A stretch of 55,611 nucleotides of DNA, taken from the NCBI GenBank assembly GCA_028290545.1, contig JAQGJP010000010.1, positions 1 to 55,611 of the forward strand. Direction: 5' to 3'. Below, in pieces: positions 1 through 8,782 of this stretch. The position numbers and the translations under genes are program-made. The first letter of the stretch is position 1. The number at the start of each line of letters is the position of its first letter. Source of the DNA: Rhizobium sp. (GTDB lineage: Bacteria; Pseudomonadota; Alphaproteobacteria; Rhizobiales; Rhizobiaceae). A model generated the notes under the pieces. That model was not told the origin of the DNA. It ran no database searches and saw only the letters and a list, made by a program, of their open reading frames with translations.

Positions 1-49
1 GACCCTTCAGTCGTTTCCATTGATCTTCCTGTAGAATAAACCTCAGCAT
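1..49 (-). CDS. IS5-like transposase, N-terminal 16 codons only
   Basis: Translation from ATG at 49 gives MLRFILQEDQWKRLKG. The aromatic/acidic pattern ending in EDQWKRL is typical of the very N-terminus of IS5-family transposases (usually written LTDEQW..I..LLP). An excellent Shine-Dalgarno sequence, AGGAGGTG, lies at 53-60 on the minus strand, three bases before the ATG. Nothing of the DDE catalytic core is inside the window. The family call therefore rests on 16 residues plus context: it directly abuts a truncated integrase. Confidence 0.5.
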   Translation of the reverse strand, partial: MLRFILQEDQWKRLKG

Positions 50-118
50 TCACACCTCCTGTCCAGCAGGAAGAATCTCAAGCCAACAACCTTGCCTCAA
101 CCTTACGTCTGTCAACGG
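1..118 (-). mobile_element. End of an IS5-like insertion sequence (rest lies left of the window)
   Basis: A well-placed start codon with a strong ribosome site reads out of the window on the minus strand and begins like an IS5-family transposase. Between it and the broken integrase lies about 60 bases of non-coding DNA, as expected for an IS end. The integrase reading frame stops right at the presumed junction. The exact border is not proven; it should lie around 110-122, where the minus strand reads CGTTGACAG, which resembles IS5-family terminal repeats as I remember them. The other end and the target duplication are outside the window. Confidence 0.55.
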
Positions 119-957
119 GCCTTAGTACTCAACGGGATTTCGTGATCGCGTTCCGCCTTCATCCGAACGGCTGGTATCGTCCACAAAGCGCTGTCGAGGT
201 CGAACTCGCTCCAGACGGCCTCCCGCGTTTCAGCGCTTCTTGTCGCAGTGAGAGCAAGCAATTCGACGGCGCGGCTCGCTGATGTTTCGGCTTGGGCAAG
301 TGCCGTAAATAGAGTAGGGCAGTCCTTGTAGCCAAGCGCCGCATGGTGATTTTTCTGTCGTGCCGGCTTCGGCATCACCTTATCCAACAGGCCCGACCAT
401 ATCGCCGGATTGCCCGCAGTTCGCCATTGATGGGCAATGCCGTAGTCGATCGCGGCTTTGATCCGATCCAGCAGGCGGCGCCCGGTGGATGGCTTTTCCT
501 TCCAGATTGACAGGATGGCCTCTTTAACATCGCCGATCAGGATATCAGCCACAGGCTTGTCGTGAAGAGCCTTGGCATAGTCGAGCAGGTGCAGTTCCCA
601 CTCGCGCGCTGTGTGTTCGCCAGTCCAATCCGCGCGCTTGGCATCGATCAGGGCAACCGCGCAGTCGTGGAACGTTTTAGGCCGAACGGTCTTGGCTGCA
701 CGGGGATCTTCACCACGCGCCAACTGAAGCCGTATTGCGTCTGCTTTCTGGCGCGCGACCGCAACTGACACCGGAGCGGTACCGGAACCATGGCCGCCCA
801 GCCCAATCTCATGGCGCTTGTCACCACGACGGTAGATAAATATCCAATTCCGGCTGCCCGACTTTTGGACCCTCAACCAAAGGCCATCACCATCGCCATG
901 AATGCCTGGCTGGACGAGTGCCTTAATTTTCGCCTCGGACAGTTTGTTGCGTGCCAT
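112..957 (-). pseudogene. Truncated P4-type tyrosine integrase (DUF4102 N-terminal domain)
   Basis: The 281-residue product starts MARNKLSEAKIKAL and carries the N-terminal DUF4102 domain (GDGLWLRVQKSGSRNWIFIYR, cut here to the core idea GLWLRV). A SAM-like core-binding domain follows, then the start of the catalytic domain with the first active-site arginine in TATRSAE. It ends abruptly after HEIPLSTKAR. Family members normally continue about 120 residues with HxxR and the nucleophilic tyrosine, all missing here. The break coincides with the IS5-like element to the left, so insertion is the likely cause. An integrase of this type usually sits at the edge of a genomic island next to a tRNA gene, but no tRNA is seen between it and mrp. 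Probably inactive. Confidence 0.85.
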
Positions 958-1437
958 ATTACCTAACCGTTATCATAACCGCCATTTTGACCATATCGAC
1001 TTTACTGTGTATTTCAATGGCTTATTGCCAGTAAAATCAGCAAAGCCGCCCGGTAGCCCGCAGCCCTGCCGGGCGGGTTCACTTTTTTTGCTATTGCCCA
1101 ATAAATGAGCTGCAGTTTTGTCCAGATGGGCAACGGTCTGCGGGCTTTTGGCTGCATAAACAGCGAAACAACGGCAAATATCTTAAGACCCTGCAAATAA
1201 TACATCTGGCATGCTTCCTGCTTCAATAAGGCAGGTCCAGAGGGGACTTGAAAGAAACACCTCGCAGAAGGTGTGCCGAAGGCGGAGCCGCCTCTCCGGT
1301 CATTGATCCGATTCTCGGAGGATGGCAGGAGAGACGGTTTTCTGTTTTATCCGGATCCGGACCATTTCTTTTCCCCCGCCAGTTGGCGTAAAGCATGCCA
1401 TGAACTATCTAAGCCCCAAAAGGCATGAGGTTCGGTT
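958..1437. other. Gene-free stretch between integrase and mrp, with several hairpins
   Basis: No convincing gene in either strand. It contains a terminator-like hairpin (1046-1089), a run of four short inverted repeats (1217-1320), and the presumed leader of mrp. No tRNA T-arm consensus was found, so the attachment site of the neighbouring integrase is not identified. Confidence 0.6.
1046..1089 (+). terminator. Terminator-like hairpin without a gene upstream
   Basis: A ten-pair stem (1046-1055 with 1067-1076, one G-U pair) is followed by seven T at 1083-1089. The spacing between stem and T-run (six bases) is a little long for a textbook terminator. On the plus strand there is no gene before it, only the integrase in opposite orientation. 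Confidence 0.45.
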
Positions 1438-2616
1438 ATGGCAGAAATCACCAGCAAGGATGTATTGAACAGGCTCAGGACCGTCCGTGGCCCCGATATG
1501 GACGGCAATATCGTCGATATGGGCCTGGTCTCCGATGTGTTCATATCCGACGGAAAGGCATATTTTTCGATCACCGTGCCGGCCGATCGCGCCAAGGAAC
1601 TGGAGCCGCTGAGACTCGCTGCCGAACGTGTCGTCAAGGAGATGCCCGGCATGCAGGGTGCGTTTGCGGCGCTGACGGCCGACAAGAAGGCCGGCAGCAA
1701 CAACCCGCCGGTCAGCCGCCCGCAGGCGGCGCCCGCTCACGGGCATGATCATCATGGTCACGGTCATTCGCACGCGCCGAGAGCCGCGGGAAACGCACCT
1801 GCTGCGAAACCCGGCATTCCCGGCGTCAAGCACATCATTGCGGTCGCCTCGGGCAAGGGTGGTGTCGGCAAGTCGACCACCGCGATCAATATCGCGCTTG
1901 GTTTGCTGGCACTCGGCTTGAAGGCGGCGATCCTCGATGCCGATATCTACGGTCCGTCGATCCCGCGACTGCTGCACATTTCCGGCCGCCCGCAACAGAT
2001 CGACGGCAAGATCATCAAGCCGATGGAGAATTACGGCCTCAAGGCAATGTCGATGGGTTTCCTCGTCGACGAAGACGTCGCGATGATCTGGCGCGGGCCG
2101 ATGATCCAGTCGGCGCTGCTGCAGATGCTGCGCGAGGTTGCCTGGGGCGAGCTCGACGTGCTGGTCGTGGACATGCCTCCGGGCACCGGAGACGCACAGT
2201 TGACGATGGCCCAGCAAGTGCCGCTTTCCGGGGCGGTGATCGTTTCGACGCCGCAGGACCTGGCGCTGATCGATGCCCGCAAGGCGATCACCATGTTCAA
2301 GAAAGTGGAAATTCCCCTGTTGGGCGTGGTCGAGAACATGAGCCACTTCGTCTGCCCCAATTGCGGAACATCGCACGACATTTTCGGTCATGGTGGTGCG
2401 CGCAGGGAGGCGGAAAAGATCGGCGTGCCCTTCCTCGGCGAAGTGCCGCTGGCAATGACCATCCGCGAGACATCCGACGCCGGTACGCCGGTCGTGGTGT
2501 CTGCGCCGGATGGGGTCCATGCCAAGGTCTATCGTGAAATTGCCGCAAAGATCTCCGAACAACTGTTTGCGGAGAACAAACCTCTGCGCTCTGCCCCGGA
2601 AATCGTTTTCGAGTAG
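1438..2616 (+). CDS. mrp: Mrp/ApbC/NBP35 family iron-sulfur cluster carrier ATPase
   Basis: A 392-residue P-loop NTPase of the Mrp/NBP35 family, which carries and delivers Fe-S clusters in the cytoplasm. An N-terminal MIP18/DUF59 domain (about 5-80) is followed by a linker with a striking His/Gly stretch (about 102-115). The deviant Walker A GKGGVGKST lies at about 139-147. The cluster-binding pair is C306-P-N-C309. The length is usual for alphaproteobacterial members, which fuse DUF59 to the ATPase. The ATG at 1438 fits the family N-terminus MAEITSKDVLNRL. It stands alone, preceded by a structured leader and followed by a terminator-like hairpin. Confidence 0.93.
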   Translation: MAEITSKDVLNRLRTVRGPDMDGNIVDMGLVSDVFISDGKAYFSITVPADRAKELEPLRLAAERVVKEMPGMQGAFAALTADKKAGSNNPPVSRPQAAPAHGHDHHGHGHSHAPRAAGNAPAAKPGIPGVKHIIAVASGKGGVGKSTTAINIALGLLALGLKAAILDADIYGPSIPRLLHISGRPQQIDGKIIKPMENYGLKAMSMGFLVDEDVAMIWRGPMIQSALLQMLREVAWGELDVLVVDMPPGTGDAQLTMAQQVPLSGAVIVSTPQDLALIDARKAITMFKKVEIPLLGVVENMSHFVCPNCGTSHDIFGHGGARREAEKIGVPFLGEVPLAMTIRETSDAGTPVVVSAPDGVHAKVYREIAAKISEQLFAENKPLRSAPEIVFE

Positions 2617-2638
2617 CGTGGGCGCCTGGTAACGCAAG

Positions 2639-2680
2639 CCGCCACCTTGTTTCATAAGGAGTCAAGGTGAGCGGGTTTTT
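2639..2680 (+). terminator. Terminator-like hairpin after mrp
   Basis: The stem pairs 2639-2649 with 2663-2674 (eleven pairs, one bulged A), followed by GTTTTT at 2675-2680. It lies 22 bases after the mrp stop. Flanking AACGCAA/TTGCGTT could extend the fold. Confidence 0.55.
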
Positions 2681-2850
2681 GCGTTGCGATATTCTTTTCT
2701 TGATTCCCATAACATTTTGCGCAATATCACCGGCCACGCCGGACGGATGGAACTATGCCCGTTGCGACGAATTGTGGTTGCGTAATAGGGCCTATGGGCC
2801 GGACGGGCTAGACTGAGACGCATGATGATCTCCTCCGGAGCAAGTGTCTG

Positions 2851-3831
2851 ATGATAACCGCTTACCGTTCAAACGGTGAGGCGATGATGCTTCTGGTTGA
2901 TCAGCAACTTGAGGCGCTTTCGCCGGATATCATCTGGCTGGACCTCAACTGCCCGACGCGGGAAGAGGACCATTATGCCGAGCGCCTCACCGGTATAGAA
3001 GTACCGACTCGCCAGGATCTCAGGGATATCGAGCCGTCGAGCCGCCTTTATAGCGACGGCAAGGCGCATTATCTGACGACCTCGCTGCTTGCGCATGCCG
3101 ATTCGCGTGCTCCGATCCTGACGGATGTCGCCTTCGTGCTGACGGACGCCGTCCTTGTGACCGTTCGCTATGAAGATCCCAGAGCCTTCATGTTGTTCGC
3201 GACCTCCATGTGCCGCATCTCGGGTGGCTTGCAGACCGCGCATGCGGCGTTGACCAAGCTGATGGAGACGATCACAGACCGCACGGCGGAAATCCTCGAG
3301 AATGCCGAGGTCAAGGGCGATGGCTTGCTGCAGCAGATCTTCGGCACGGACCAAGCAATCAGCAAGCGCCGGCCGCCGAAGTTCCTTGAAAAACTGCTGA
3401 TCGAGATCGCCCATCACCACAGGCTGGTGTCGAAAGCACGCGACAGCCTCACTTCACTTTCGCGCGTCATGACTTTTCTTTACACGGTGCCGGCGGTGCA
3501 GGCAGATCAGGAAGCCAAGGAACTGTGCCGTTCGATCTCGCGCGATGTTCAGTCGTTGTCTGAGCATGCGTCCTTCATATCGAGCAATATCACATTCCTT
3601 CTCGATGCATCGCTCGGCCTGATCAATGTCGAACAGAACGCCATCATCAAGATATTCTCGATCGCATCCGTCGTATTCCTGCCGCCGACGCTGGTAGCGT
3701 CAATCTACGGCATGAACTTCAAATACATGCCTGAACTCGAATGGATTTCCGGCTATCCGTCGTCGCTGTTGCTGATGATCGTGTCCGCCGTCATTCCATT
3801 CTTCTTCTTTCGCTGGAAAGGCTGGCTCTGA
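2851..3831 (+). CDS. corA: CorA-family divalent cation (Mg/Co) channel
   Basis: 326 residues, the usual CorA length. A long acidic, helical cytoplasmic domain is followed by two C-terminal membrane helices. The signature YGMNF, required for ion selectivity in CorA, is at 286-290 between them, and the protein ends in the positive tail RWKGWL. In the family it is a pentameric inner-membrane channel for Mg2+ and Co2+. Substrate cannot be read from sequence alone. kup starts 14 bases after its stop, so the two are probably cotranscribed. A second GMN protein (the ZntB-like one at 48 kb) exists in the window but is only distantly similar. Confidence 0.9.
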   Translation: MITAYRSNGEAMMLLVDQQLEALSPDIIWLDLNCPTREEDHYAERLTGIEVPTRQDLRDIEPSSRLYSDGKAHYLTTSLLAHADSRAPILTDVAFVLTDAVLVTVRYEDPRAFMLFATSMCRISGGLQTAHAALTKLMETITDRTAEILENAEVKGDGLLQQIFGTDQAISKRRPPKFLEKLLIEIAHHHRLVSKARDSLTSLSRVMTFLYTVPAVQADQEAKELCRSISRDVQSLSEHASFISSNITFLLDASLGLINVEQNAIIKIFSIASVVFLPPTLVASIYGMNFKYMPELEWISGYPSSLLLMIVSAVIPFFFFRWKGWL

Positions 3832-3845
3832 GCCAGAAAGAAATC

Positions 3846-5756
3846 ATGTCAGAACAGACACTGCATTCGGGCGGCCACAGTGGTCCGATGTCCAGGAAGA
3901 AGCTCGCGGCGCTCGCCATCGGCTCCGTTGGCGTTGTCTATGGCGACATCGGCACCAGCCCGCTCTATGCATTCCGCGAATCCCTGCGCCCTGTTTCGCA
4001 TGACGGTGTCGACCGCTTCGAGATCATCGGCCTGATTTCGCTTTTCTTCTGGGCTCTGACGATCATCGTCACGCTGAAATACGTGATTTTCCTGCTGAAA
4101 GCAGACAATGACGGCGAGGGCGGCACGCTGTCGCTGCTGTCGCTGGTCATCAAGAATGTCTCGGAAAAGCGTGCGGGTATCCTGTTGCTGATCGGCATTT
4201 TCGGCGCCGCGCTGTTCCTCGGCGATGCCATGATCACCCCTGCGCTATCGGTGCTTTCGGCGGTCGAGGGCCTGAAAATCGTCGCCCCCGCGCTGCATCA
4301 ATATGTCGTGCCGATCTCGGTCGTCATCCTGGTCCTGCTGTTTGCGGTACAATCGCGCGGCACAGGCGCGGTTTCAGTGTTCTTCGGGCCGATCACCGTC
4401 GTCTGGTTCCTGACCATGGCAGCGGTCGGCATCTATCACATCGCCGACGATCTCACCATTCTCGAAGCGTTCAATCCCTATTACGGCCTCTGGTTTCTGG
4501 CTCATAGCGGCGCAGTCGGCTTCATCGTTCTCGGCTCAGTGTTCCTCGCGGTCACGGGGGCCGAGGCGCTCTATGCCGATCTGGGCCATTTCGGCCGCGC
4601 ACCGATCCGGCTTGCCTGGTTTGGCCTGATCTTTCCGTCCCTGACGCTCAATTATCTGGGGCAGGGCGCCTATGTCCTGCAGAATCCGGAAGGTCTCTCC
4701 GATCCGTTCTTCCTGATGTTTCCGGACTGGGCCCGGTTGCCGGTGGTTGTCCTCGCGACTGTCGCGACGATCATCGCCAGCCAGGCGGTTATCACCGGTG
4801 CCTTCTCGCTGGCGCGCCAGGCGATCCATCTCGGCTTCCTTCCACGCATGGAAATCTATCATACGTCGGAATCCAATACCGGGCAGATCTATCTGCCGGC
4901 GGTCAATACGATCCTGCTGTTCGGCGTCATGACGCTCGTGCTGATGTTCCGCAGTTCGGAATCGCTTGCGGTCGCCTATGGCATCGCGGTCACCGGGGAT
5001 ATGGTGGTATCCACCATCCTGCTCTACAACTTTGTACGGATCTACTGGAAATGGACCCGGTTCAGAACGTTGCTGGTGATCGCGCCGCTGTTTATGATCG
5101 AATCCGTGTTTCTCGGTTCGAACCTCACCAAGCTGCATCACGGCGGTTATGTGCCGGTGCTGATTGCTTCCTGCTTCGTCGTCATCATGTGGACCTGGCG
5201 CCGCGGCACCGCGATCCTGTTCGAGAAGACGCGGCGGACACATATTCCGCTGATGAGCTTCGTCAAATCGCTTGAGAAGAAAAGTGAGCATGGACCGATC
5301 GAAGTGCCGGGCACTGCTATCTTCCTGACATCGGATCCGAGTTCGACTCCGGCGGCGCTGCTGCATAATCTCAAGCACAATCATGTCGTCCACAGCCAGA
5401 ATATCATCCTGACGATCAAGACCCAGAGCCGGCCGCGCGTGCCCATCGAGGAACGCGGCAGCATCGAGCGGATATCGGAGCATTTCCAGTTGCTTCAATT
5501 GAATTTCGGCTATCAGGAAACACAGAACGTCTCGCAAGCGCTGGCGCATCTGAGGAAGACCGGCTTGAAATTCGACATCATGTCGACGTCCTTCTATCTT
5601 GGCCGGCGAAAGCTCATTCCCGATGCCAATTCCGGCATGCCCTCCTGGCAGGACAGGCTGTTCATCGCGCTGGCGACGGCGGCCACCGATCCGTCCGATT
5701 ACTTCCGCCTGCCTGCAAATCGCGTCGTCGAACTCGGCGCTCATGTGACTGTGTAG
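3846..5756 (+). CDS. kup: Kup (KUP/HAK/KT) family potassium uptake transporter
   Basis: Low-affinity K+/H+ symporter of the inner membrane. I take the ATG at 3846 ([10 protein letters not shown]) as start, preceded by AGAAAGAA. An upstream in-frame ATG at 3741 would overlap corA and add a non-family leader. The 636 residues contain the family N-terminal motif [15 protein letters not shown], about 12 membrane segments, [17 protein letters not shown], and a hydrophilic C-terminal domain of about 170 residues ending ELGAHVTV. Directly downstream of corA, suggesting a joint cation-uptake unit. Confidence 0.94.
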   Translation: MSEQTLHSGGHSGPMSRKKLAALAIGSVGVVYGDIGTSPLYAFRESLRPVSHDGVDRFEIIGLISLFFWALTIIVTLKYVIFLLKADNDGEGGTLSLLSLVIKNVSEKRAGILLLIGIFGAALFLGDAMITPALSVLSAVEGLKIVAPALHQYVVPISVVILVLLFAVQSRGTGAVSVFFGPITVVWFLTMAAVGIYHIADDLTILEAFNPYYGLWFLAHSGAVGFIVLGSVFLAVTGAEALYADLGHFGRAPIRLAWFGLIFPSLTLNYLGQGAYVLQNPEGLSDPFFLMFPDWARLPVVVLATVATIIASQAVITGAFSLARQAIHLGFLPRMEIYHTSESNTGQIYLPAVNTILLFGVMTLVLMFRSSESLAVAYGIAVTGDMVVSTILLYNFVRIYWKWTRFRTLLVIAPLFMIESVFLGSNLTKLHHGGYVPVLIASCFVVIMWTWRRGTAILFEKTRRTHIPLMSFVKSLEKKSEHGPIEVPGTAIFLTSDPSSTPAALLHNLKHNHVVHSQNIILTIKTQSRPRVPIEERGSIERISEHFQLLQLNFGYQETQNVSQALAHLRKTGLKFDIMSTSFYLGRRKLIPDANSGMPSWQDRLFIALATAATDPSDYFRLPANRVVELGAHVTV

Positions 5757-6059
5757 AGCCCCACGCCGGCGGCCGCATCTATCGTATGACGGTCATCAGG
5801 CCAGCGATTATGGCCATGCCCACAACATCAGCATCGCGACCGGAAGCAGCGTTTTGACCTTTCGCGATTATGCCTCGATCGGATTTACTTGTTTGGCCGT
5901 CCTGATGATACGCCGCTGAACCGGCCGTCGCGGCTGCTGCTTCCTTTTCATTGTCGACTCGCTATCGAATCTGAAAGACCCGACTCGCCGCTGTGGTGCT
6001 GGCGGCGGTCGGGTCCCCAATCGGGCGGAGAAGTCGCAAACGCCCGTTTGAACACATGG
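5757..6059. other. Gene-free stretch after kup
   Basis: About 300 bases with no supported gene. Short open frames on both strands have no recognisable composition or ribosome site. No clear terminator was seen after kup. Confidence 0.5.
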
Positions 6060-6335
6060 TCACAGCCGCCGGCCAGCCGCAGGCGGAAGAGCCTTCCGCC
6101 CAACATGGAACAGCGGATCGACGCTGATGGTCACATCGTCCGGCAGGCATTGGACGGCGCCCGGTGCGTATTCGCTCCTGGTCATTGCAAAATGGATTGC
6201 CGATGTGCGATCGGAAAAAGGACCGCCGATCAATCCACTCTCGTTGCTCACAGTCCAGTACCCCCGATTGTCACGTCCGACCATAAAGCGCGCCGTTATC
6301 GGTAAGGACCACTGCATACGTGTGCTCTTGCCCAT
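6060..6335 (-). CDS. Small conserved-looking rhizobial hypothetical protein
   Basis: 91 residues from ATG at 6335, which has a good ribosome site (AGGGAG at 6342-6347 on the minus strand). The core FMVGRDNRGYWTV, followed by GLIGGPF and then SAIHFAM, looks like a compact domain of small rhizobial proteins that I have seen without a function. No signal peptide or membrane segment. Its neighbour upstream on the same strand is another small protein. The function is unknown; the call as a gene rests on ribosome site and composition. Confidence 0.6.
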   Translation of the reverse strand: MGKSTRMQWSLPITARFMVGRDNRGYWTVSNESGLIGGPFSDRTSAIHFAMTRSEYAPGAVQCLPDDVTISVDPLFHVGRKALPPAAGRRL

Positions 6336-6378
6336 ATTGATCTCCCTGTTGGCCAATATCGAATACCGTCGCCGTCGG

Positions 6379-6579
6379 TTAATGAAGAACCAGCATCATG
6401 CAGGCCAGCGCCGCGGAGAACACGGCAATCACGCCGCCGAGCCGCAGGAACATTGCGAGCTCCTGAGAGGCGGTCGGCGTTGCCGGCGAGGCATTGTTCT
6501 CGGTATCCCATCGGGAAGCAGCCAGCTTTGCATCATGGGTTTGCTGGGCGAGATAATATGCGCCGTAACGGGAAAACAT
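6379..6579 (-). CDS. Small membrane protein of unknown function
   Basis: 66 residues from ATG at 6579 (MFSRYGAYYLAQQTHDAKLA), preceded by GAAGGATAGGA. A hydrophilic N-terminal half is followed by one C-terminal membrane helix (FLRLGGVIAVFSAALACMML) that ends the protein. This resembles small single-span proteins of rhizobia. It could be cotranscribed with the small gene 43 bases downstream. No function can be assigned. Confidence 0.55.
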   Translation of the reverse strand: MFSRYGAYYLAQQTHDAKLAASRWDTENNASPATPTASQELAMFLRLGGVIAVFSAALACMMLVLH

Positions 6580-6939
6580 CGGTCCTATCCTTCTGTTGCA
6601 CGCGAGTGTCGCTCGCACGTCGCCAAGCTAGAAGGGGCGGCATATGATTTCGATCGAGGAAAACACGACCAGACATAAAATTAGTATAAAGACACTCCGG
6701 CAACAGCATACGGGACAAGGGGATAGCTTCGGCTGCGCAACAGGCCGGCGGGGCCTCGCTTAAATAAGTCATGATTTGCCGCCAGTTCCACGGCTGGGGC
6801 GGTTTGTCGCATTCGGCTGTTTTCAATCGGCTAAATTAGCCTTTCTGGTGCCACAAAGCATTCCGATTAACCAATCATCAAGGTTAATGTTTCATTCTCG
6901 GGACAATTCTTGCATCGGCTACTCTGGAGTTGCGTTCCC
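6580..6939. other. Gene-free stretch before the wall hydrolase, with TTAACC inverted repeat
   Basis: No gene seen. A seven-base inverted repeat ATTAACC/GGTTAAT occupies 6866-6872 and 6882-6888. TTAACC is the core of CtrA half-sites in alphaproteobacteria, so this may be a regulatory site of the downstream hydrolase. Confidence 0.4.
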
Positions 6940-8124
6940 GTGTTGAAGCGTAAATTGGCGTCCCGGCGCACGAATCTGCGAATGTCCAAATGGGCTGCCC
7001 CCGGCATTTTTGCCCTTGCAGGCTTGGTTTTCCTCCCAACGGTTCCGGCCGAAGCGGACATTTCGACATTGCTGGCGAGCCGCAGTGGAGACGCCGAAAG
7101 CTGGCGGAATTACATGGTGAGTTCAGCCGCCGGCTCCATCCATAACGAGGAACTGGTGTTCAAGACCGATAAGGCCCGGGACAAGGCCGGCTTCAATCCC
7201 GCCACACGCGGCATCGTTTTCCCCGACGGCAAACGCATCGCCTTCACGCCGGACGAGAAACCGGTGCCGGAGACCCCGGACGAGGAACGCGTCACCCGCT
7301 ATCTGAAAAAAGGCAGGCTGCTCGCCATCGACCAGGTCCAACCACCGAAGGACTTCTCGGCAGGCAGCATTCTTGACCGCCAGGCCAGCCTGCTCGATCC
7401 CGAACTCTCCGAAGAAAGGGTGACGATGTTCTCCAAGCCCCGCATCAAGGGCAAGGAAGTCGAGATCGCGCTCGCCTTTCACCAGAACAAGCCGAAGACC
7501 GGGGATTTCGGAGTGCCGACGATGATCGCCAGCCTTGTCACCAGCGATACGGCCGATAGCCTCGCCACTGCCTACGCCAATCCCGATCCTGACTATGCGC
7601 TGGAATCGCCGTTCGATTCCATCCTGGCTGAGAAGCCCGAGCAGCGCTTCATACCGCAGGTCAAGGAAAGCGATCATAACTGGGCGGCCAATGTGCTTCC
7701 CGCATCGGTGTTCACGCCTGCCGAACAGAAATGCCTGGCGACGGCGATCTATTTCGAATCCGCCAATGAGCCGCTCAAGGGCCAGGCGGCAGTGGCGCAG
7801 GTTATTCTCAACAGGGTCCGCAATCCAACTTTCCCCAACTCGGTCTGTGGTGTCGTCTATCAGAACGAAAACTGGCGCAACCGCTGCCAGTTTTCCTTCG
7901 CCTGCGATCGCATCCCCGACATTGTCTGGTCACGTTCGAAATACAAGATCGCCCAGGAACTGGCGCTCGCCGTCACTGCCGGCAAGATCTACCTCGCGGA
8001 TGTCGGCGATTCGACCCATTACCATGCGGCCTATGTCCATCCGAACTGGGCGCGGACGATGAAGAGGGTCGGCAGAATCGGTCTGCACATCTTCTACAGG
8101 ACCCACAACGGCGGCTGGACCTGA
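6940..8124 (+). CDS. SleB-type cell wall hydrolase (Hydrolase_2)
   Basis: Secreted peptidoglycan hydrolase of the SleB/CwlJ type. The C-terminal domain (last about 130 residues) begins CLATAIYFESANEPLKGQ, with the family glutamate in YFES. It continues AVAQVILNRVRN, then CQFSFACD, and ends IFYRTHNGGW. The N-terminal part has a membrane/signal helix (GIFALAGLVFLPTVPAEA) and a long unconserved spacer. The start is uncertain: GTG 6940 (with TGGAG upstream) or ATG 6982 (MSKWAAPG); an even earlier TTG at 6910 seems less likely. It stands alone. In rhizobia such enzymes are thought to act in cell-wall remodelling. Confidence 0.85.
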   Translation: MLKRKLASRRTNLRMSKWAAPGIFALAGLVFLPTVPAEADISTLLASRSGDAESWRNYMVSSAAGSIHNEELVFKTDKARDKAGFNPATRGIVFPDGKRIAFTPDEKPVPETPDEERVTRYLKKGRLLAIDQVQPPKDFSAGSILDRQASLLDPELSEERVTMFSKPRIKGKEVEIALAFHQNKPKTGDFGVPTMIASLVTSDTADSLATAYANPDPDYALESPFDSILAEKPEQRFIPQVKESDHNWAANVLPASVFTPAEQKCLATAIYFESANEPLKGQAAVAQVILNRVRNPTFPNSVCGVVYQNENWRNRCQFSFACDRIPDIVWSRSKYKIAQELALAVTAGKIYLADVGDSTHYHAAYVHPNWARTMKRVGRIGLHIFYRTHNGGWT

Positions 8125-8250
8125 CAAATCGGGCTCCATACGCGTATCCCGTGCTTAACTTCATATACACAACCAAACAAAATCCCCAACTTATATCTAA
8201 ATGCATGATTTCACAGTGTAAAAATGCGTGATTTCTATGCCCCCATCGCC

Positions 8251-8279
8251 TTGACTATCCAGGAGGCGGAAACTATGTT
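8251..8279 (+). promoter_or_regulatory. Candidate sigma70 promoter of the F0 operon
   Basis: TTGACT at 8251-8256, a 17-base spacer, and TATGTT at 8274-8279, about 106 bases before the atpI ATG. Directly upstream lie two copies of ATGCRTGATTTC (8201-8212 and 8224-8235) that may bind a regulator. Confidence 0.45.
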
Positions 8280-8385
8280 GCAGCCGGCTTGAAGGCGGGG
8301 GTCTGTCAAGTTTCCGACCGAGGCCGAACCGGCCTTGCATCTCTGGAAATGCTGGGTTATTGCCTGGTTTCTGGAGGAGTAAGGG

Positions 8386-8739
8386 ATGGCGACCGACCCC
8401 AAGGATAGTCTCGAAGATCGCATGAGCCGCCTCGAAAAGGAGTTGGCTCAAGCGAAGACCGGCAAGGATGAAAGCGACGAAGCCGCGAATGAACGCCAGA
8501 AAGGCTATTCGCAGGCGCTGAAGCTATCGTCCGAGTTTATCGCTGCCGTGATTGTCGGCGCGATGATCGGGTATCTTCTTGATCTGGTCCTACCGACCAA
8601 GCCGTGGGGGTTGATCGTTTTTCTGCTCCTGGGATTTTGCGCGGGCGTTCTGAATGTCCTGAGAACGGCCGGTGTGGTGAATTCACCTCATCCCGTTGAC
8701 AGGCTGGGAGAAATCCGCAAACGGGATAAAGAGCGCTAA
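8386..8739 (+). CDS. atpI: ATP synthase F0-associated protein I (AtpI)
   Basis: 117 residues. A charged, coiled N-terminus (LEDRMSRLEKELAQAK) is followed by two membrane helices, with GAMIGYLLD between the charged and hydrophobic parts. This matches AtpI of alphaproteobacterial F0 operons, which helps assemble the c-ring and may affect Mg2+ supply. The start ATG 8386 has GGAGGAG seven bases upstream. First gene of atpI-B-E-b'-b; the F1 operon is not in the window, which is normal for this class. Confidence 0.92.
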   Translation: MATDPKDSLEDRMSRLEKELAQAKTGKDESDEAANERQKGYSQALKLSSEFIAAVIVGAMIGYLLDLVLPTKPWGLIVFLLLGFCAGVLNVLRTAGVVNSPHPVDRLGEIRKRDKER

Positions 8740-8782
8740 CGCGAGTGCGGGCGCGTGGGAATACAACTGAGAGAGAAGAGAC

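Noticed and set aside
1240..1330. Glycine-type riboswitch in front of mrp
   Set aside because: GCCGAAGG and CTCTC are present, but the order and spacing of the glycine aptamer cores do not fit, and mrp is not a glycine gene.
958..1437. Search for a tRNA gene as integrase attachment site
   Set aside because: No T-arm consensus (GTTCRANYC) and no cloverleaf on either strand; the hairpins at 1217-1320 do not fold as a tRNA.
2031..2655. Minus-strand frames opposite mrp, up to 416 codons
   Set aside because: Antisense shadows with Arg/His-rich composition; mrp is unambiguous.
3741..3845. Upstream start for Kup at 3741
   Set aside because: It would overlap corA by 90 bases and add 35 residues unlike the family; ATG 3846 has a ribosome site.
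5889..6305. 138-codon plus-strand frame
   Set aside because: Arg/Pro-rich, no ribosome site, and opposite a better-supported small minus-strand gene.
6533..6826. 97-codon minus-strand frame before the wall hydrolase
   Set aside because: Overlaps the small membrane protein gene in another frame; composition not protein-like.
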